From Flectonema sp. DT1601 (Eukaryota; Euglenozoa; Diplonemea; Diplonemida; Diplonemidae): 64,000 nt of DNA. Location of the stretch: the NCBI GenBank assembly GCA_964019425.1, contig OZ025791.1, positions 403,501 to 467,500 of the forward strand. Direction: 5' to 3'. Position numbers and translations under genes: made by a program. The notes under the pieces were generated by a model, which was not told the DNA's origin, searched no databases, and was given only the letters and a program-made list of their open reading frames with translations. How positions within the stretch are numbered: the first letter of the stretch is position 1; every line of letters starts with the position of its first letter. This document shows, in pieces, positions 53,006 to 62,617 of this stretch.

Positions 53006-54182
53006 ATTTATGAGTTCAAAACCTGAGGACTAGAAGAGTTTTAACGACAAATCGAAAGTTATAATAATTCAATTATTATCAGTGTCACGCATCTTATTAT
53101 TACTTTATCAAAAGAATGAGAAATACGCAAATATTTATTTGATCTGAACACCTCTTGAATCCAAGATAAAAAAATAAAAAAAAGGAATATAATCGCAGCT
53201 GTGTTCAAGTTCGATTCTGACCTCTCTTTTTTTTTTTTTTTTTTCATGAAGGAAGCGCGGTATGTCCGAAGCTTTCCTACGAGAAATGATCTAAGGAACA
53301 ACTTGAACATCAACATGTCAAGAGTCTTTTTTTTTTTTTTTTTTTTCTCATAATGTTACAATATGAAACTCAAAAACGATCTTTTTTCTTTTTCACCTTC
53401 ATTTATTTATTTATGTTCGTTGTTCGAAAAATACCAAAAAAGAAGAAAAAAAAAACTGAAAAAAACACACAACGCAAAAGAAGACAGGATCTCAGAACTA
53501 TAAGAAGAAAATGAAGCAAACAAACAAAAAAGAAATGTTGCCATTCGTCGTCTTTTTAGATTCTTTGATTCTCAGGTTCTCTTTTTTTCTTTTGTGTTGG
53601 ATTGTATTGTTTGTGTTGCTGTCCGCAGGAAAGGAAAAGATCCTCAAGTAACCTCCAATAGTGGTGATAAGAGCCATGTAACAAAGGCAAATAAAAAAAA
53701 GGCCGACGGCATTGAACATCCCTCTTCAAGGCGGAAGAGTATTCTGCCGTTATTATAGCACACCAGGTTTTCCCCCTTCTGTTTTTTGTTCTTTGAATGT
53801 GATTCCTCGATGTCAGATACGTGAATTCCAAACAGCTAAATCTCCTTAACCATTACTGAGTCTCATTTGACTATCTGTGCTACGTAACTCATAACAGTAA
53901 CAGAGTAAACATTTTCCGAAGACTCAACACTTCTCACAATAATGATGACACCATCTAGTTTCTGTTATTCGTTTTTTTTTTTCTTTCTTTTCCCCACTTG
54001 TTGTATTCGAGATGCAATCACACACCGAGAAGTCTTTGAATGGTTTCATGAAGCAATAAGAAACAAAAAAAAGAAAAACAGATTTTTTTTTTTTGATTGG
54101 CATAATTATGAATGAAAAAAAAAAGATTAAAATGCAATGACAAGAATGTATCAATGCCGACTTACTCGCTACGAATTTAAAA

Positions 54183-54325
54183 AACCATTCAGATTAGCCT
54201 TATATTTCGTTGAACGCAGACAGGATCCTGTCGCACGGGGGGAAAATAAATCATGACCATAAAGAAATAACCGCTTTCAATCTGAATAGTTTCTTCTCCG
54301 ACTACGTCGGTACAACAAAAAAAAA
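54183..54325 (-). other. Paralogous segment B (partner at 45995-46135)
   Basis: This is the better-structured copy of the pair. The terminal complement ATTCAGATT/AATCTGAAT closes it, with internal perfect stems GACAG-GATC-CTGTC and CCGAC-TA-CGTCGG style. In the frame shared with segment A, the minus strand reads VGEETIQIESGYFFMVMIYF then PPVRQ. Confidence 0.55.
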
Positions 54326-54578
54326 GAAAAAATCTGTAGCAACTTCTGGTTACATGTGAGGAATGAATTAAGTTGTTTATCGTTGATTGAATTGACTAGA
54401 AGCAGACAACTCATAATGAAGTGATTTATTCCATTCAAATTCTGAGCCAAAATCATAGTCACTGCCAGCATAAAAAAGACGAAGCGCAAGTCTCATGACT
54501 AGGGACAGCTGTCCTCTTATTGTGTTGTCACTTTTTATTCTCCAACTTGCGAAACTGATAATAATATCAGCTAGAAGC

Positions 54579-54605
54579 TTTTTTTTTTTTTTTTTTTTTT
54601 TTTTT
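54579..54605. repeat. 27-nt poly(T) run
   Basis: A homopolymer between paralogous segments B and D. Confidence 0.8.
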
Positions 54606-55358
54606 GCTCTGGTTGGACAATCACGCTTGCAAAATACACATCCTACACAATGAATTATGAAAAAAAAAAAGAAAAAAATTTCAGCTCGTCCGTAGGATAT
54701 AAAAAAAAGAGAAGGAAAGAATAAAAACGGTAACTGTTCTCTGCTACTAACGCAGCATACATTAAAATACGCTTATTTTTATTTTGTTCAACACGTTACA
54801 CACTTGCTGCTAGTGTACGCAATCTACCCAACAATGGATGAAGTGCTCACATGAATTTATCAACATTCTTTTCAGTACAGTCCGACACACTAAATCGGAC
54901 CTTCCTAAAGAAGTAACACAGCATCACAACAGTAATTACTCACTGAAGACTGTCGTGATTAACATGAGTGCAATAAGACACTAGTAGTAAGACTCACTCT
55001 GCAAGCAATCAACCATGAATATCCAACAAAAACAAACAAAATAATTGTTGCGGATACTTCCAGGCAACGATTTTTTCAGCGTAAAAAACAACAAAACTGA
55101 TGGTGGCAGGAGGGAAAACAAGTCTCCTATTCACAAACGCGTTCTGTGGAAATTGTGGGATCCGGTTGCCGACCACAGAAGATTCTTTTTTTGAAATTTG
55201 TTTATTTCTAGAGGTGGAGACTTGGGATACACTTGCAAAACCTCTGATGTGCAAAAAATTCATTCTTATTCAAAAAAAAAAAAAAAAAAACGACGAAGCA
55301 CCTCAAGGAAACAAGAAGTAACAGAACAGAAGGCGACATCAGTAAATAAACAACGCTA

Positions 55359-55378
55359 CCCCCCCCCCCCCCCCCCCC
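55359..55378 (+). repeat. 20-nt poly(C) run
   Basis: This is the only long G/C homopolymer in a genome region where all others are A or T. It reads as poly-G on the transcribed strand. Confidence 0.85.
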
Positions 55379-55755
55379 AGAAAAATATTCCACTAAAGAA
55401 ATCGAACCCTAGAGAGCACAAATTCAGCCACCTTCAGTAATAATACTGACAGAGGGATGTCAAAGGGAACATAATTTATTTTTATTTTTATCTTAATTTT
55501 ATTTATCGAAGTCCTAGGGAACGAAATACTCCCTATCCACAAGCGCAAGGGCAGGCATTGAATTGAAACGTCCTTCTTTATATTAATAAAAAATAGGGGC
55601 AATATCCGCACGTATTTTCATACGAGCAGAAAGAAAATGCTAAAGCTACTTAACAATAAAAAAAACCATACAATTTGAGTTGAAAATACCTTATTAAAAA
55701 CACAACAATAAAAATAAAAAATAAAAAAACGAACGTATTTTACATAATTAGTTAG

Positions 55756-55825
55756 TTAGCAAAATACAGAACTGATGACTACGAGGAGCCAGTATCAGTA
55801 AAAGGATCCAATCACTAGGATTGTA
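55756..55825 (-). other. Paralogous segment D (partner at 49606-49690)
   Basis: It carries the shared blocks TTAGCAA, CAGAACTGATGACT and CAATCAC-AGGATTG. Thirteen bases after it begins a perfect 10-bp hairpin that the partner lacks. Confidence 0.5.
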
Positions 55826-55838
55826 GTTTTATAGCTTC

Positions 55839-55863
55839 GGCTGGAAGTGATCGACTTCCAGCC
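55839..55863. repeat. Perfect 10-bp GC-rich hairpin, 5-nt loop
   Basis: Arms GGCTGGAAGT (55839-55848) and ACTTCCAGCC (55854-55863) flank GATCG. This is the most stable inverted repeat seen in the window, next to segment D. Confidence 0.7.
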
Positions 55864-56042
55864 CCCACCTTGCTTAGAGGCTAATAGGTTGAGAACAACT
55901 AAAGAAAATAAAAGAGAAATGATCTGAGAGTGGTAAGGTAGGAAGGTGAAAAAAGAAATCTTTTTTTATTCCATGTACAGCATCTTTCTTAATAACAGGA
56001 CGCTACGCGTATCATACGCCACGTAAGAAGATAGAAACTCAC

Positions 56043-56103
56043 CGAGGATGGTTCAATCCCGGTTGTCCAAAACATTATAATTGTGCGGGGCTGACCGAAA
56101 GCT
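56043..56103 (-). other. Exon-like island flanked by TATAG and GTGAGT
   Basis: This 61-nt minus-strand segment is preceded by TTACTTTTATAG and followed by the strong donor GTGAGT. It is open in only one frame, AFGQPRTIIMFWTTGIEPSS. With no joined frame demonstrated it is only a candidate internal exon. Confidence 0.35.
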
Positions 56104-56842
56104 CTATAAAAGTAACACAAAAATCGGGCAGTGCAGTGCATGGCATTCACTTACAAAAAGATCGTAAGATAACAGTCAGTTTATGGTCATAACTGCGCGG
56201 ACCAAACATAACTGAAAAAGAACGGAAGACAGCAATAAGAAAGCTGACCGACTACACAACAAACGATAACAAAAAAAAGAAAAAATATAAAAACAAACAA
56301 CAAGAGTATGTAAGTTCTGCACAAAATACAACGACAGGAAGCCTTTTTTTTTTTTTTTTTTTTCTGGAGAGGAACGAATCAATTCCCTTTTAAGAAATAC
56401 CAGTCAGATAGTCTACAGATCCAATCAAGAGACACCAAAGTGAAATAAAAACACACACCCTTTTATTTATTTTTTAATATTATTGGGGTGGCAAGAGTGG
56501 TATTCTTTGTTTTCAAGCTGAGCTAACTAAGTTGCCTAAGAAGGAGAGATCAAGAAACTAATCGGCTAAATAAGTGTAATGCAAAAATACGCTAAAAAGA
56601 GAGACAGCAGCAATGAATCAAAACTCGAGAGGTTTTTTTGTTTTACCATCCCCGAGATGAGGAAAAGGGAAAATCGAATAGAGAAGAATGCTTCCATAAC
56701 ATCGCTTAGTTTGCGCAGATTTTAAAAAAAAAAAAAAAAACAACACGCACGTTTTACCTGTTGCATAAGTGTATAGTTTACGTGAGACAACAGTACCCAC
56801 TGAATAATGCAACTAGACTGTTTCTATTATTGCTATTCTAAA

Positions 56843-57058
56843 TTACCTCTCTGCAAATAACATAAAAGAAAAGGTCAGGATAGGGTTGTATTGGGATATG
56901 AACTCACGACAGGAATAAAAAGACTGAAAGCGTTGCTCAGTTGAACAACAGACTCGCACATAGATAGATGTTTCTTTTTTATTTGCCTTCCTAATTTTCC
57001 TCATGTGACATATTGATATAAGATACAAGGCGACTACTTTTACAGCATCGTCAGTCAT
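56843..57058 (-). CDS. Weak candidate: 71-codon frame or first exon
   Basis: The ATG at 57058 (MTDDAVKVVALYLISICHMR) lies 7 nt downstream of an acceptor-like TTTTTTTAAAG, the same arrangement as at real genes. The frame runs 71 codons, but its composition after the first dozen residues is unremarkable. A short first exon followed by an intron (for example a GTATCT donor) would fit the exon-like islands further left. Kept only as a candidate. Confidence 0.2.
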   Translation of the reverse strand: MTDDAVKVVALYLISICHMRKIRKANKKETSIYVRVCCSTEQRFQSFYSCREFISQYNPILTFSFMLFAER

Positions 57059-57408
57059 ATCGGCTCTTTAAAAAAACAGTACTTACACTTGCTGACTTCA
57101 AAAATAAGTTTCTCATTGAGACTATCGTTTTCCGATTATGCGTTTTAAGACGTTTTTTTCTTTTTTTTTAAAGTACGATGCCACGCAAGAGGATAAGAGG
57201 CATTTTTTTTTTTTTTTTTTTTCCGGATTTTGGGTTGGGTGGATTCAACAGGGAGGGAAGTTAAAATAAGTCGCAGTCTGGATAATTATATAAACTAAAA
57301 CCAATGCAGGTTCTTAAAAAAGCCAAGGTCCGTGGTTCTGCTCACAATACATAAATATATTATAAAAAGAATACAGAAACTACTTAGAATTGATAGCGTG
57401 GTTGAGAC

Positions 57409-59511
57409 TTAAGGACTTCTCAGTATTAATGGTTTTGGCGCATCAACAAGTGGAGTGAGATGATGTTTAACTACTGGTTTGTGCTGAATAGAGAATGTAA
57501 GAGCAACTTCTTTTTTTGGAAATCTCATCACGTTTCGTGCTAGTTTTTCCTGACGTTCATCCGGCGTTATAACACCACAGTCATAAGCAGCATTTACAGC
57601 TGTGATGAGAGCGCTATCAAGTGGTCGGTAGACTGGCTTATATGTAACACTTAGCTCAATTATGTGTTTATTAAAAGAGGACTGCAGCTCAGAGAGAGTT
57701 TCCTGATCCTCAGCAGCAATATTAATTGCGAAACAATCTCCTGGATGGTGTAAGTCTTTTGAAACGAACCAAACTCCCTTCGTCTTTTCAATGGTACTTG
57801 ATTTCAATGAGATATGTTCAACTTCTTGTGAATGAACCAATCCACTGTGGCCGACCTCATCAAGAGAGAGAAGAGCATCTTCGCGGAGTCGTTCATTGTC
57901 AAGCTCTATGACGATGTGGGCAAAGTAATTTCCATTAACTGATACCCATGTTACTTCTGAATAGAATATTGGTCTGTATCTAAATCCGAGTAGCTCACCT
58001 TGAAAAGTAATATCTCGATCTGAATCAAATGAACAAACAACCGCATTAATCGGAGCGTTGAAAGGACGAACCTTTTCAACTGGAGCAGACGAGGCAGGAA
58101 CAGAAATGAATGGAAGGTTGTTACGCCTGCTTTGAATTCTTGGAGGGAAGTTACAGGAGTCTCCAGAATCACCTCTGCTTAATGAGGAGTCATCTGATAG
58201 TGATATACTATTGCTACGAGAACAACCTGATCTTGCTGATCGTGGCGATGCATTTGATAATGTATCCATTTCTGATGTTTCCTCTCTAATTTTAACTTCA
58301 AGACGAGGACTGTCCATTATTGACATCGCAGTCATAGTTGCTAATTCATCCATTCTCATAGCCTGTTCCATAGTCTTAGCTTCTCCAATAATTTCTTGAA
58401 AGTTATGACTAATTAGGATAACTGGAAACGCTACTACAAACAATCCCGATATAATACAAAAACTTCCAACAATCTTACCAGCAACTGTAACTGGATAATG
58501 GTCTCCGTAACCGACAGTTGTTAAGGTACACATACAGTACCAAAACACATGAAATATTGATTGAAAAGGTGAAGACGTTCCATCATCTCGATACCACTTT
58601 CGATCTATTTCGTGGAATGTTTGACCACTCCAAGACTCAGATATAAATAATAAAGAAGAATACAACAGTGTTGCAATCACCAACATAAAAACTAAAAGTG
58701 CGACGGCAGTAGTTGATTTGCTGAGTGTGAACATCACGATTTGAAAAGCCTTATTATACTGACCTAGTTTTAAGACACGCAACACTCTGACCAACTTCAA
58801 CAGTCGAAGAACTACAAGACCTCCTGCTTCATCGTGATTCGCTGCAAGACTGACATAAAATGGAATGATCGCAAGGATGTCAATCCACGTCATGGTGTCT
58901 TTAAAAAAAGCTTTTAAGTCTGGTGTACTTACAGCCCTCATGACTAATTCAATAGTGAATATGACATTGCAAGTAATCTCAATACTGGTTAAGGACTTTG
59001 GAGTATTTTCATGATATTGTGGTAACGTTTCAACACAAAAGACAACAACAGACAACACCACCAGTAATATTATAAATATCGCAATCCCTGTTGAAACAGC
59101 AAAATACTGCTTTGTTGGTTGATCAGCTCCAGCATCCAATAAGGCTGTTAGCTTTTCACGAAGTGTGAATATGCGAGGCTCGACATCGACGAAGGTTTTT
59201 TTCATCATTACTTTGTTTGTTATTTTTGCTAGTCGGATTCTTCCTTTCATGTCCATCACGACAGACTGAGTTCTATTCATTCTTGGATCCTCAGTGTCGA
59301 CGATATATCTGTTTAAGGATCCACATACACTATGTCTTCTACTGAGTACGGGGTCAATACCAATTGACCCAGCTGATCCACTTAACTGAAGCCTTGGAAT
59401 CGTTCTTGGTGATTCCGATGGACTTTGAGTCTCAGTCCTTGAGCCCCCTCCTTGAGTGGTGCTACTCCTCTGACTCACTGACTCATTACTAATTAGCCGT
59501 CCTTGACTCAT
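57409..59511 (-). CDS. Voltage-gated potassium channel (Kv-like, six TM)
   Basis: The 700-residue protein has S1 at about 139-162, S2 174-197, S3 205-224, an arginine/lysine-spaced S4 VVLRLLKLVRVLRVLKLG (231-248), S5 258-287, the K+ selectivity filter TVGYGD (332-337) and S6 344-371 with a single Pro (AFPVILISHNF). The filter is canonical, so K+ selectivity is expected; the S4 charges indicate voltage gating at the plasma membrane. The N-terminus is Ser-rich and lacks a T1 domain. The long C-terminus has a Ser-rich linker and then a mixed alpha/beta region (about 485-690) that I do not recognise. The first ATG in the frame is at 59511. A three-codon upstream ORF (ATG GTT GAG TAA) precedes it, and the acceptor position is unclear (59580-59582 is one option). 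Confidence 0.85.
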   Translation of the reverse strand: MSQGRLISNESVSQRSSTTQGGGSRTETQSPSESPRTIPRLQLSGSAGSIGIDPVLSRRHSVCGSLNRYIVDTEDPRMNRTQSVVMDMKGRIRLAKITNKVMMKKTFVDVEPRIFTLREKLTALLDAGADQPTKQYFAVSTGIAIFIILLVVLSVVVFCVETLPQYHENTPKSLTSIEITCNVIFTIELVMRAVSTPDLKAFFKDTMTWIDILAIIPFYVSLAANHDEAGGLVVLRLLKLVRVLRVLKLGQYNKAFQIVMFTLSKSTTAVALLVFMLVIATLLYSSLLFISESWSGQTFHEIDRKWYRDDGTSSPFQSIFHVFWYCMCTLTTVGYGDHYPVTVAGKIVGSFCIISGLFVVAFPVILISHNFQEIIGEAKTMEQAMRMDELATMTAMSIMDSPRLEVKIREETSEMDTLSNASPRSARSGCSRSNSISLSDDSSLSRGDSGDSCNFPPRIQSRRNNLPFISVPASSAPVEKVRPFNAPINAVVCSFDSDRDITFQGELLGFRYRPIFYSEVTWVSVNGNYFAHIVIELDNERLREDALLSLDEVGHSGLVHSQEVEHISLKSSTIEKTKGVWFVSKDLHHPGDCFAINIAAEDQETLSELQSSFNKHIIELSVTYKPVYRPLDSALITAVNAAYDCGVITPDERQEKLARNVMRFPKKEVALTFSIQHKPVVKHHLTPLVDAPKPLILRSP

Positions 59512-59859
59512 GATAGTTCTCTTACTCAACCATTTAGTTTGTTAGTATTTTTTTGTTTTGAGTTTACAGTATGGGGGTACTGCAAGGATCCCTTTAGAGA
59601 GGTAACTATAAATAAAAACTCCTCCACATCTTAGGACTTACGAGGGGAATAAACTCTAGGGGCAGGCTATGTCACACTCACACATTAAAGACTTGCTAAC
59701 AAATATTTCCAAATGGGAAATTTGTAGGGGATTTCTATTTAAAAATGGACTGCCGAATATTTTGACACATAAATTACAGAAGCTTCCGTCTAACAGCTGT
59801 TAGACGGTAGAAAACCGAAAGAGTTGGTAACGACTTGCAGTTTGTGAAGGACTTGAATA
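59512..59859. other. Intergenic, membrane/zinc-ribbon gene to Kv
   Basis: About 350 bp. The right-hand part is the 3' flank of the zinc-ribbon gene and the left-hand part the Kv leader. A self-complementary TAACAGCTGTTA lies near 59791-59802. No gene was seen. Confidence 0.5.
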
Positions 59860-60960
59860 TCATCCGAACTTGTAAGAATCTAAATTAGGAGAGGGTTCGA
59901 ACACTGGATTTGGATCTGCATGGGTAGATTGAAAAGGAATTTCACGATTAGGGCTGCGATCACTCCACATAACAGACTTCGTTCCGGATGGAGGGATACC
60001 GTCAGGAGGGAATTCCATCTGAAGTGGGTTACCGTTCTCGAAATTCGGAGAACCTAGAGCAGTCTGCAAAGCAGGATCGTGACGAGCTGCTATCTCTGCT
60101 GTGGTCCACCCACGTGTACGACCCCCAGTGACTGTTCTCTCAGGATACAATGGAGGAAGTTCCGTCATGTGTTCTGGTTGCCCAGTCGCAGGATCAATTC
60201 CTTCAACGAGTAGTTTTGACCATCCAGCGCTGGTTTTATTACAACCAATGCAGCGCATTCTTGCTAACGGATCGTCTCCTCCCCAGTCCTTCTGCTGGTA
60301 GTTCCCGCACTGCGGACAGCAGACGACGTCACTAATATCTGCTTCTATCTCAGCAGTTTCATTTTTTGGATGCATGCTGCGCTGGCGAGCTTCACGCTGC
60401 TGTTTTCCCTTTCGCAGAATTCGAGAGAGGCAAAAAGCACTCAGAGCGATAACCATTATCGACAGAGCAATGATTGCAATAACTGATAAAGCAGTACTCC
60501 CTTCTAATGGTGACTCTACTTGATATGTTACATACATTGCGATATCTCTCGGGTAGCAAGAATCTGGTTTTCCATTTGGCTGCCACATCAGCAACCATCT
60601 GATGTTAGGACCATCTGCGTCACCTCTAGTTATTTCTTTAGCAGATGAGAAAGTGTATTCGGGTAGGTCCTCACAGAAGTTGGTTGCTTCAATGCCGTCA
60701 CGACATAATCTTGGAAGTGATCTTGTACTGCACTCACCTTCACTTGGAGTTTCAATGTAGTCGATACAGAAGATTCTTATTACGGGATCTATCCCTAACT
60801 CTGCGACGTAGACTGGTCCTGAAGGTGCTATATTAACTCTCATATCAAAGATTTTTAATTTCGTTGTCTCTCCAGCACACGCTGTTAATTCAAATCTGCT
60901 CAACTCTTGGGCGGTACAAACACCCAAGAGAGATATCAACAAGGCAATGAAGGCCTTCAT
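59860..60960 (-). CDS. Single-pass membrane protein with cytosolic zinc ribbon
   Basis: The 366-residue protein has a signal peptide (MKAFIALLISLLGVCTAQ) and a Cys-containing ectodomain at about 19-154, with seven cysteines (Cys28, 65, 77, 86, 96, 135 region) likely in disulfides. One transmembrane helix lies at about 157-180 (ALSVIAIIALSIMVIALSAF), followed by a basic stop-transfer RILRKGKQQREARQR. The cytosolic part carries a CPQC (215-218) and CIGC (237-240) pair, a four-cysteine zinc ribbon, and then a Pro-rich tail. The layout suggests a receptor-like or structural type I membrane protein; no enzymatic motif is visible and I do not recognise the family. The acceptor CACATTCTCCAG (60974-60976) is 13 nt upstream. 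Confidence 0.65.
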   Translation of the reverse strand: MKAFIALLISLLGVCTAQELSRFELTACAGETTKLKIFDMRVNIAPSGPVYVAELGIDPVIRIFCIDYIETPSEGECSTRSLPRLCRDGIEATNFCEDLPEYTFSSAKEITRGDADGPNIRWLLMWQPNGKPDSCYPRDIAMYVTYQVESPLEGSTALSVIAIIALSIMVIALSAFCLSRILRKGKQQREARQRSMHPKNETAEIEADISDVVCCPQCGNYQQKDWGGDDPLARMRCIGCNKTSAGWSKLLVEGIDPATGQPEHMTELPPLYPERTVTGGRTRGWTTAEIAARHDPALQTALGSPNFENGNPLQMEFPPDGIPPSGTKSVMWSDRSPNREIPFQSTHADPNPVFEPSPNLDSYKFG

Positions 60961-61438
60961 ATTCTATTATATTCTGGAGAATGTGTAGTCACAAACATGA
61001 TAAGAGCTAAACTATTTTACCGTCGATAAGTCTCCTGAAATAATGACTTTTTGTAGCTGTAGTAGTCCAGTAGAAGAATCTAGTTCTCAATTTTCAATTT
61101 TCACTTATTTTTTTGGTTTTTTTTTTTCTTCTTTTTTTTTTGAGTGAGATAAGACAACAGTATGACCACTCATGGTCATTGGCAAAAAAAAGTTGAAATC
61201 AACACACGTGTTCGTTTCTCAGCAGTGAAATGTTAAATTAAAAAAAAAAAAAAAGTTGCTGATTAGTAGTTCGTAAAAAAAGTAGTTTTCTCAATACCGC
61301 TATCCTCACCATCCCTCACAGCAGCCTTCTCTGAACACGATGGATAACACAGGTGTAAAAGTGCATACCATACAGAGAGTCAAATATTTTGCACCAATGA
61401 GTGCAGCTGTCACTTGTCTACTTCATATTCAAGCAACC
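60961..61438. other. Intergenic, ALG7 to zinc-ribbon gene
   Basis: About 480 bp, with T-rich runs near 61108-61140 and an A run near 61238. Nothing beyond the acceptor of the zinc-ribbon gene was seen. Confidence 0.5.
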
Positions 61439-62617
61439 CTATTCAACGAGCTCATAAACATAACCAGCAAGATGATATCTAATAATGAACGCAACTACGG
61501 TGCAAAATAATTGAAATCCAACGAGCACTTTTGTGAGAGATCCTTCACGCATGGGACCGAAAATAACTAAAGCAACATTGAGCAATGTTAAGTTTATACA
61601 TTTGTCCGTTGCATACGATGGATGCATTGTGTCAGTTTTAGAATCCCAACGGGGAACACGGTGTCGAGGACACGTTACGATACCAAATAACTGCGGAATA
61701 GAAATGGCAAAGTTAAGTAACTGTGGTATAAAAAACAACATCAGTGTTTTTGTAAAGTGACCAGTAATGGCAACGACCGCCAACGTTATTCCCGAGAAAT
61801 ACGTAAACGAGTCACCAACAAACACCATTGATGGGTATTTGTTGAATTTCAGCAAACCAAAACAAACAGCAATAAAAGGACAACACAACACGAATGATAC
61901 CAAATTTGGTTGCCAATTTGCTCCAAAAAATTGCATAACATTATGTGCCATAATACTCAAACCTATAACGATGCTTTGTCCTACTTCAAGGCCGTTAACT
62001 CCGGCTAGAATGTTAATGCTGTTGGTGCAAAAGACACATACTAAACTCATAGCAATTACATACAAGAATCCAAGATCAATAGATGACATGCCTAAGTAGT
62101 CAACAACAGGTTTTGGTAATAATATAGTAGTAGACCCATCGTACGACAGCATTAAAGGAGCAGTTGATATTATTGATAATATTATTTTATGTCTCCAACG
62201 AACATCTAAAACATCGTCAACGAATCCAAGTAAGAGCATTAGAGCAATACAACAAATAGCAGCATTGTATTTCAGTAATGGTACTCTACACAATAACATT
62301 AAAAGTATCACACTGGCTAAATAAACAGCTCCAGCTACAATACCAAGAGACTCTGGTATTAACAATTTTTTAAATTCTTCTGAAAATTTTGTTAAAGGAA
62401 GGTTTTTTCGTTCTTCCCTAAAGCGGTTCATCCCTTCAGTCGAGATTTTATTTATATCGATTCCGTATATCCCTCTATCTCTTAAAACTGTTTTTGCTTG
62501 TTTTATGCAACGAACTGTTACTATATAAACTAACACAGACATCACTATAGAGGCGGCTACAACTAGCCACATGTTTTCCTTATTGTGCATGTCAAGGAAG
62601 TGAGTTAGCTGTATCAT
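61439..62617 (-). CDS. ALG7: UDP-GlcNAc:dolichyl-phosphate GlcNAc-1-phosphotransferase
   Basis: The 392-residue polytopic protein matches ALG7/DPAGT1 length and motifs: RGIYGIDINK (48-57), IPESLGIVAGAVYL (87-100), GFVDDVLDVRWRHK (131-144, the Asp-Asp motif), NSINILAGVNGLEVGQS (199-215), FVGDSFTYFSG (266-276) and the cytosolic sugar-binding loop CPRHRVPRWD (316-325). It transfers GlcNAc-1-phosphate to dolichyl phosphate on the cytosolic face of the ER, the first step of N-glycan assembly and the target of tunicamycin. About ten membrane helices are apparent. The ATG at 62617 follows an acceptor CTTTCCTCCCCAG (62655-62657) by 37 nt. Confidence 0.92.
   Translation of the reverse strand: MIQLTHFLDMHNKENMWLVVAASIVMSVLVYIVTVRCIKQAKTVLRDRGIYGIDINKISTEGMNRFREERKNLPLTKFSEEFKKLLIPESLGIVAGAVYLASVILLMLLCRVPLLKYNAAICCIALMLLLGFVDDVLDVRWRHKIILSIISTAPLMLSYDGSTTILLPKPVVDYLGMSSIDLGFLYVIAMSLVCVFCTNSINILAGVNGLEVGQSIVIGLSIMAHNVMQFFGANWQPNLVSFVLCCPFIAVCFGLLKFNKYPSMVFVGDSFTYFSGITLAVVAITGHFTKTLMLFFIPQLLNFAISIPQLFGIVTCPRHRVPRWDSKTDTMHPSYATDKCINLTLLNVALVIFGPMREGSLTKVLVGFQLFCTVVAFIIRYHLAGYVYELVE

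Larger units (their letters stand above)
53006..57408. other. 4.4 kb exon-poor stretch with paralogous islands
   Basis: It has the same character as 42749-52225: homopolymers, no long frame, and islands at 54183-54325, 55756-55870 and 56043-56103, two of which have partners in the other stretch. A possible gene start lies at 57058 (ATG 7 nt after a TTTTTTTAAAG acceptor-like site). The rest shows nothing recognisable. Confidence 0.5.

Noticed and set aside
45995-54325. SR-protein-like tail RRR(N/D)YSD followed by a stop in both paralogous segments
   Set aside because: Another frame over the same bases is conserved for longer with mostly third-position differences, so the SR-like reading is probably fortuitous.
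55009-55263. 84-codon minus-strand frame starting MNFLHIRGFASV
   Set aside because: The acceptor context is weak and there is no recognisable composition. Parts might be exons of a longer gene, but the frame itself is not supported.
55780-55815. CCTTTTACT resembling the U5 snRNA loop
   Set aside because: There is no flanking stem, no Sm site in position, and the partner segment lacks the match.
56041-56103. B-box-like GGTTCAATCCC
   Set aside because: It has one base missing in the loop, no pairing acceptor stem and no A box at the right distance.
56880-56960. tRNA-like signal (GATATGAACTC and GCTCAGTTGAAC)
   Set aside because: The B-box-like and A-box-like parts are in opposite orientation and the T stem does not pair.
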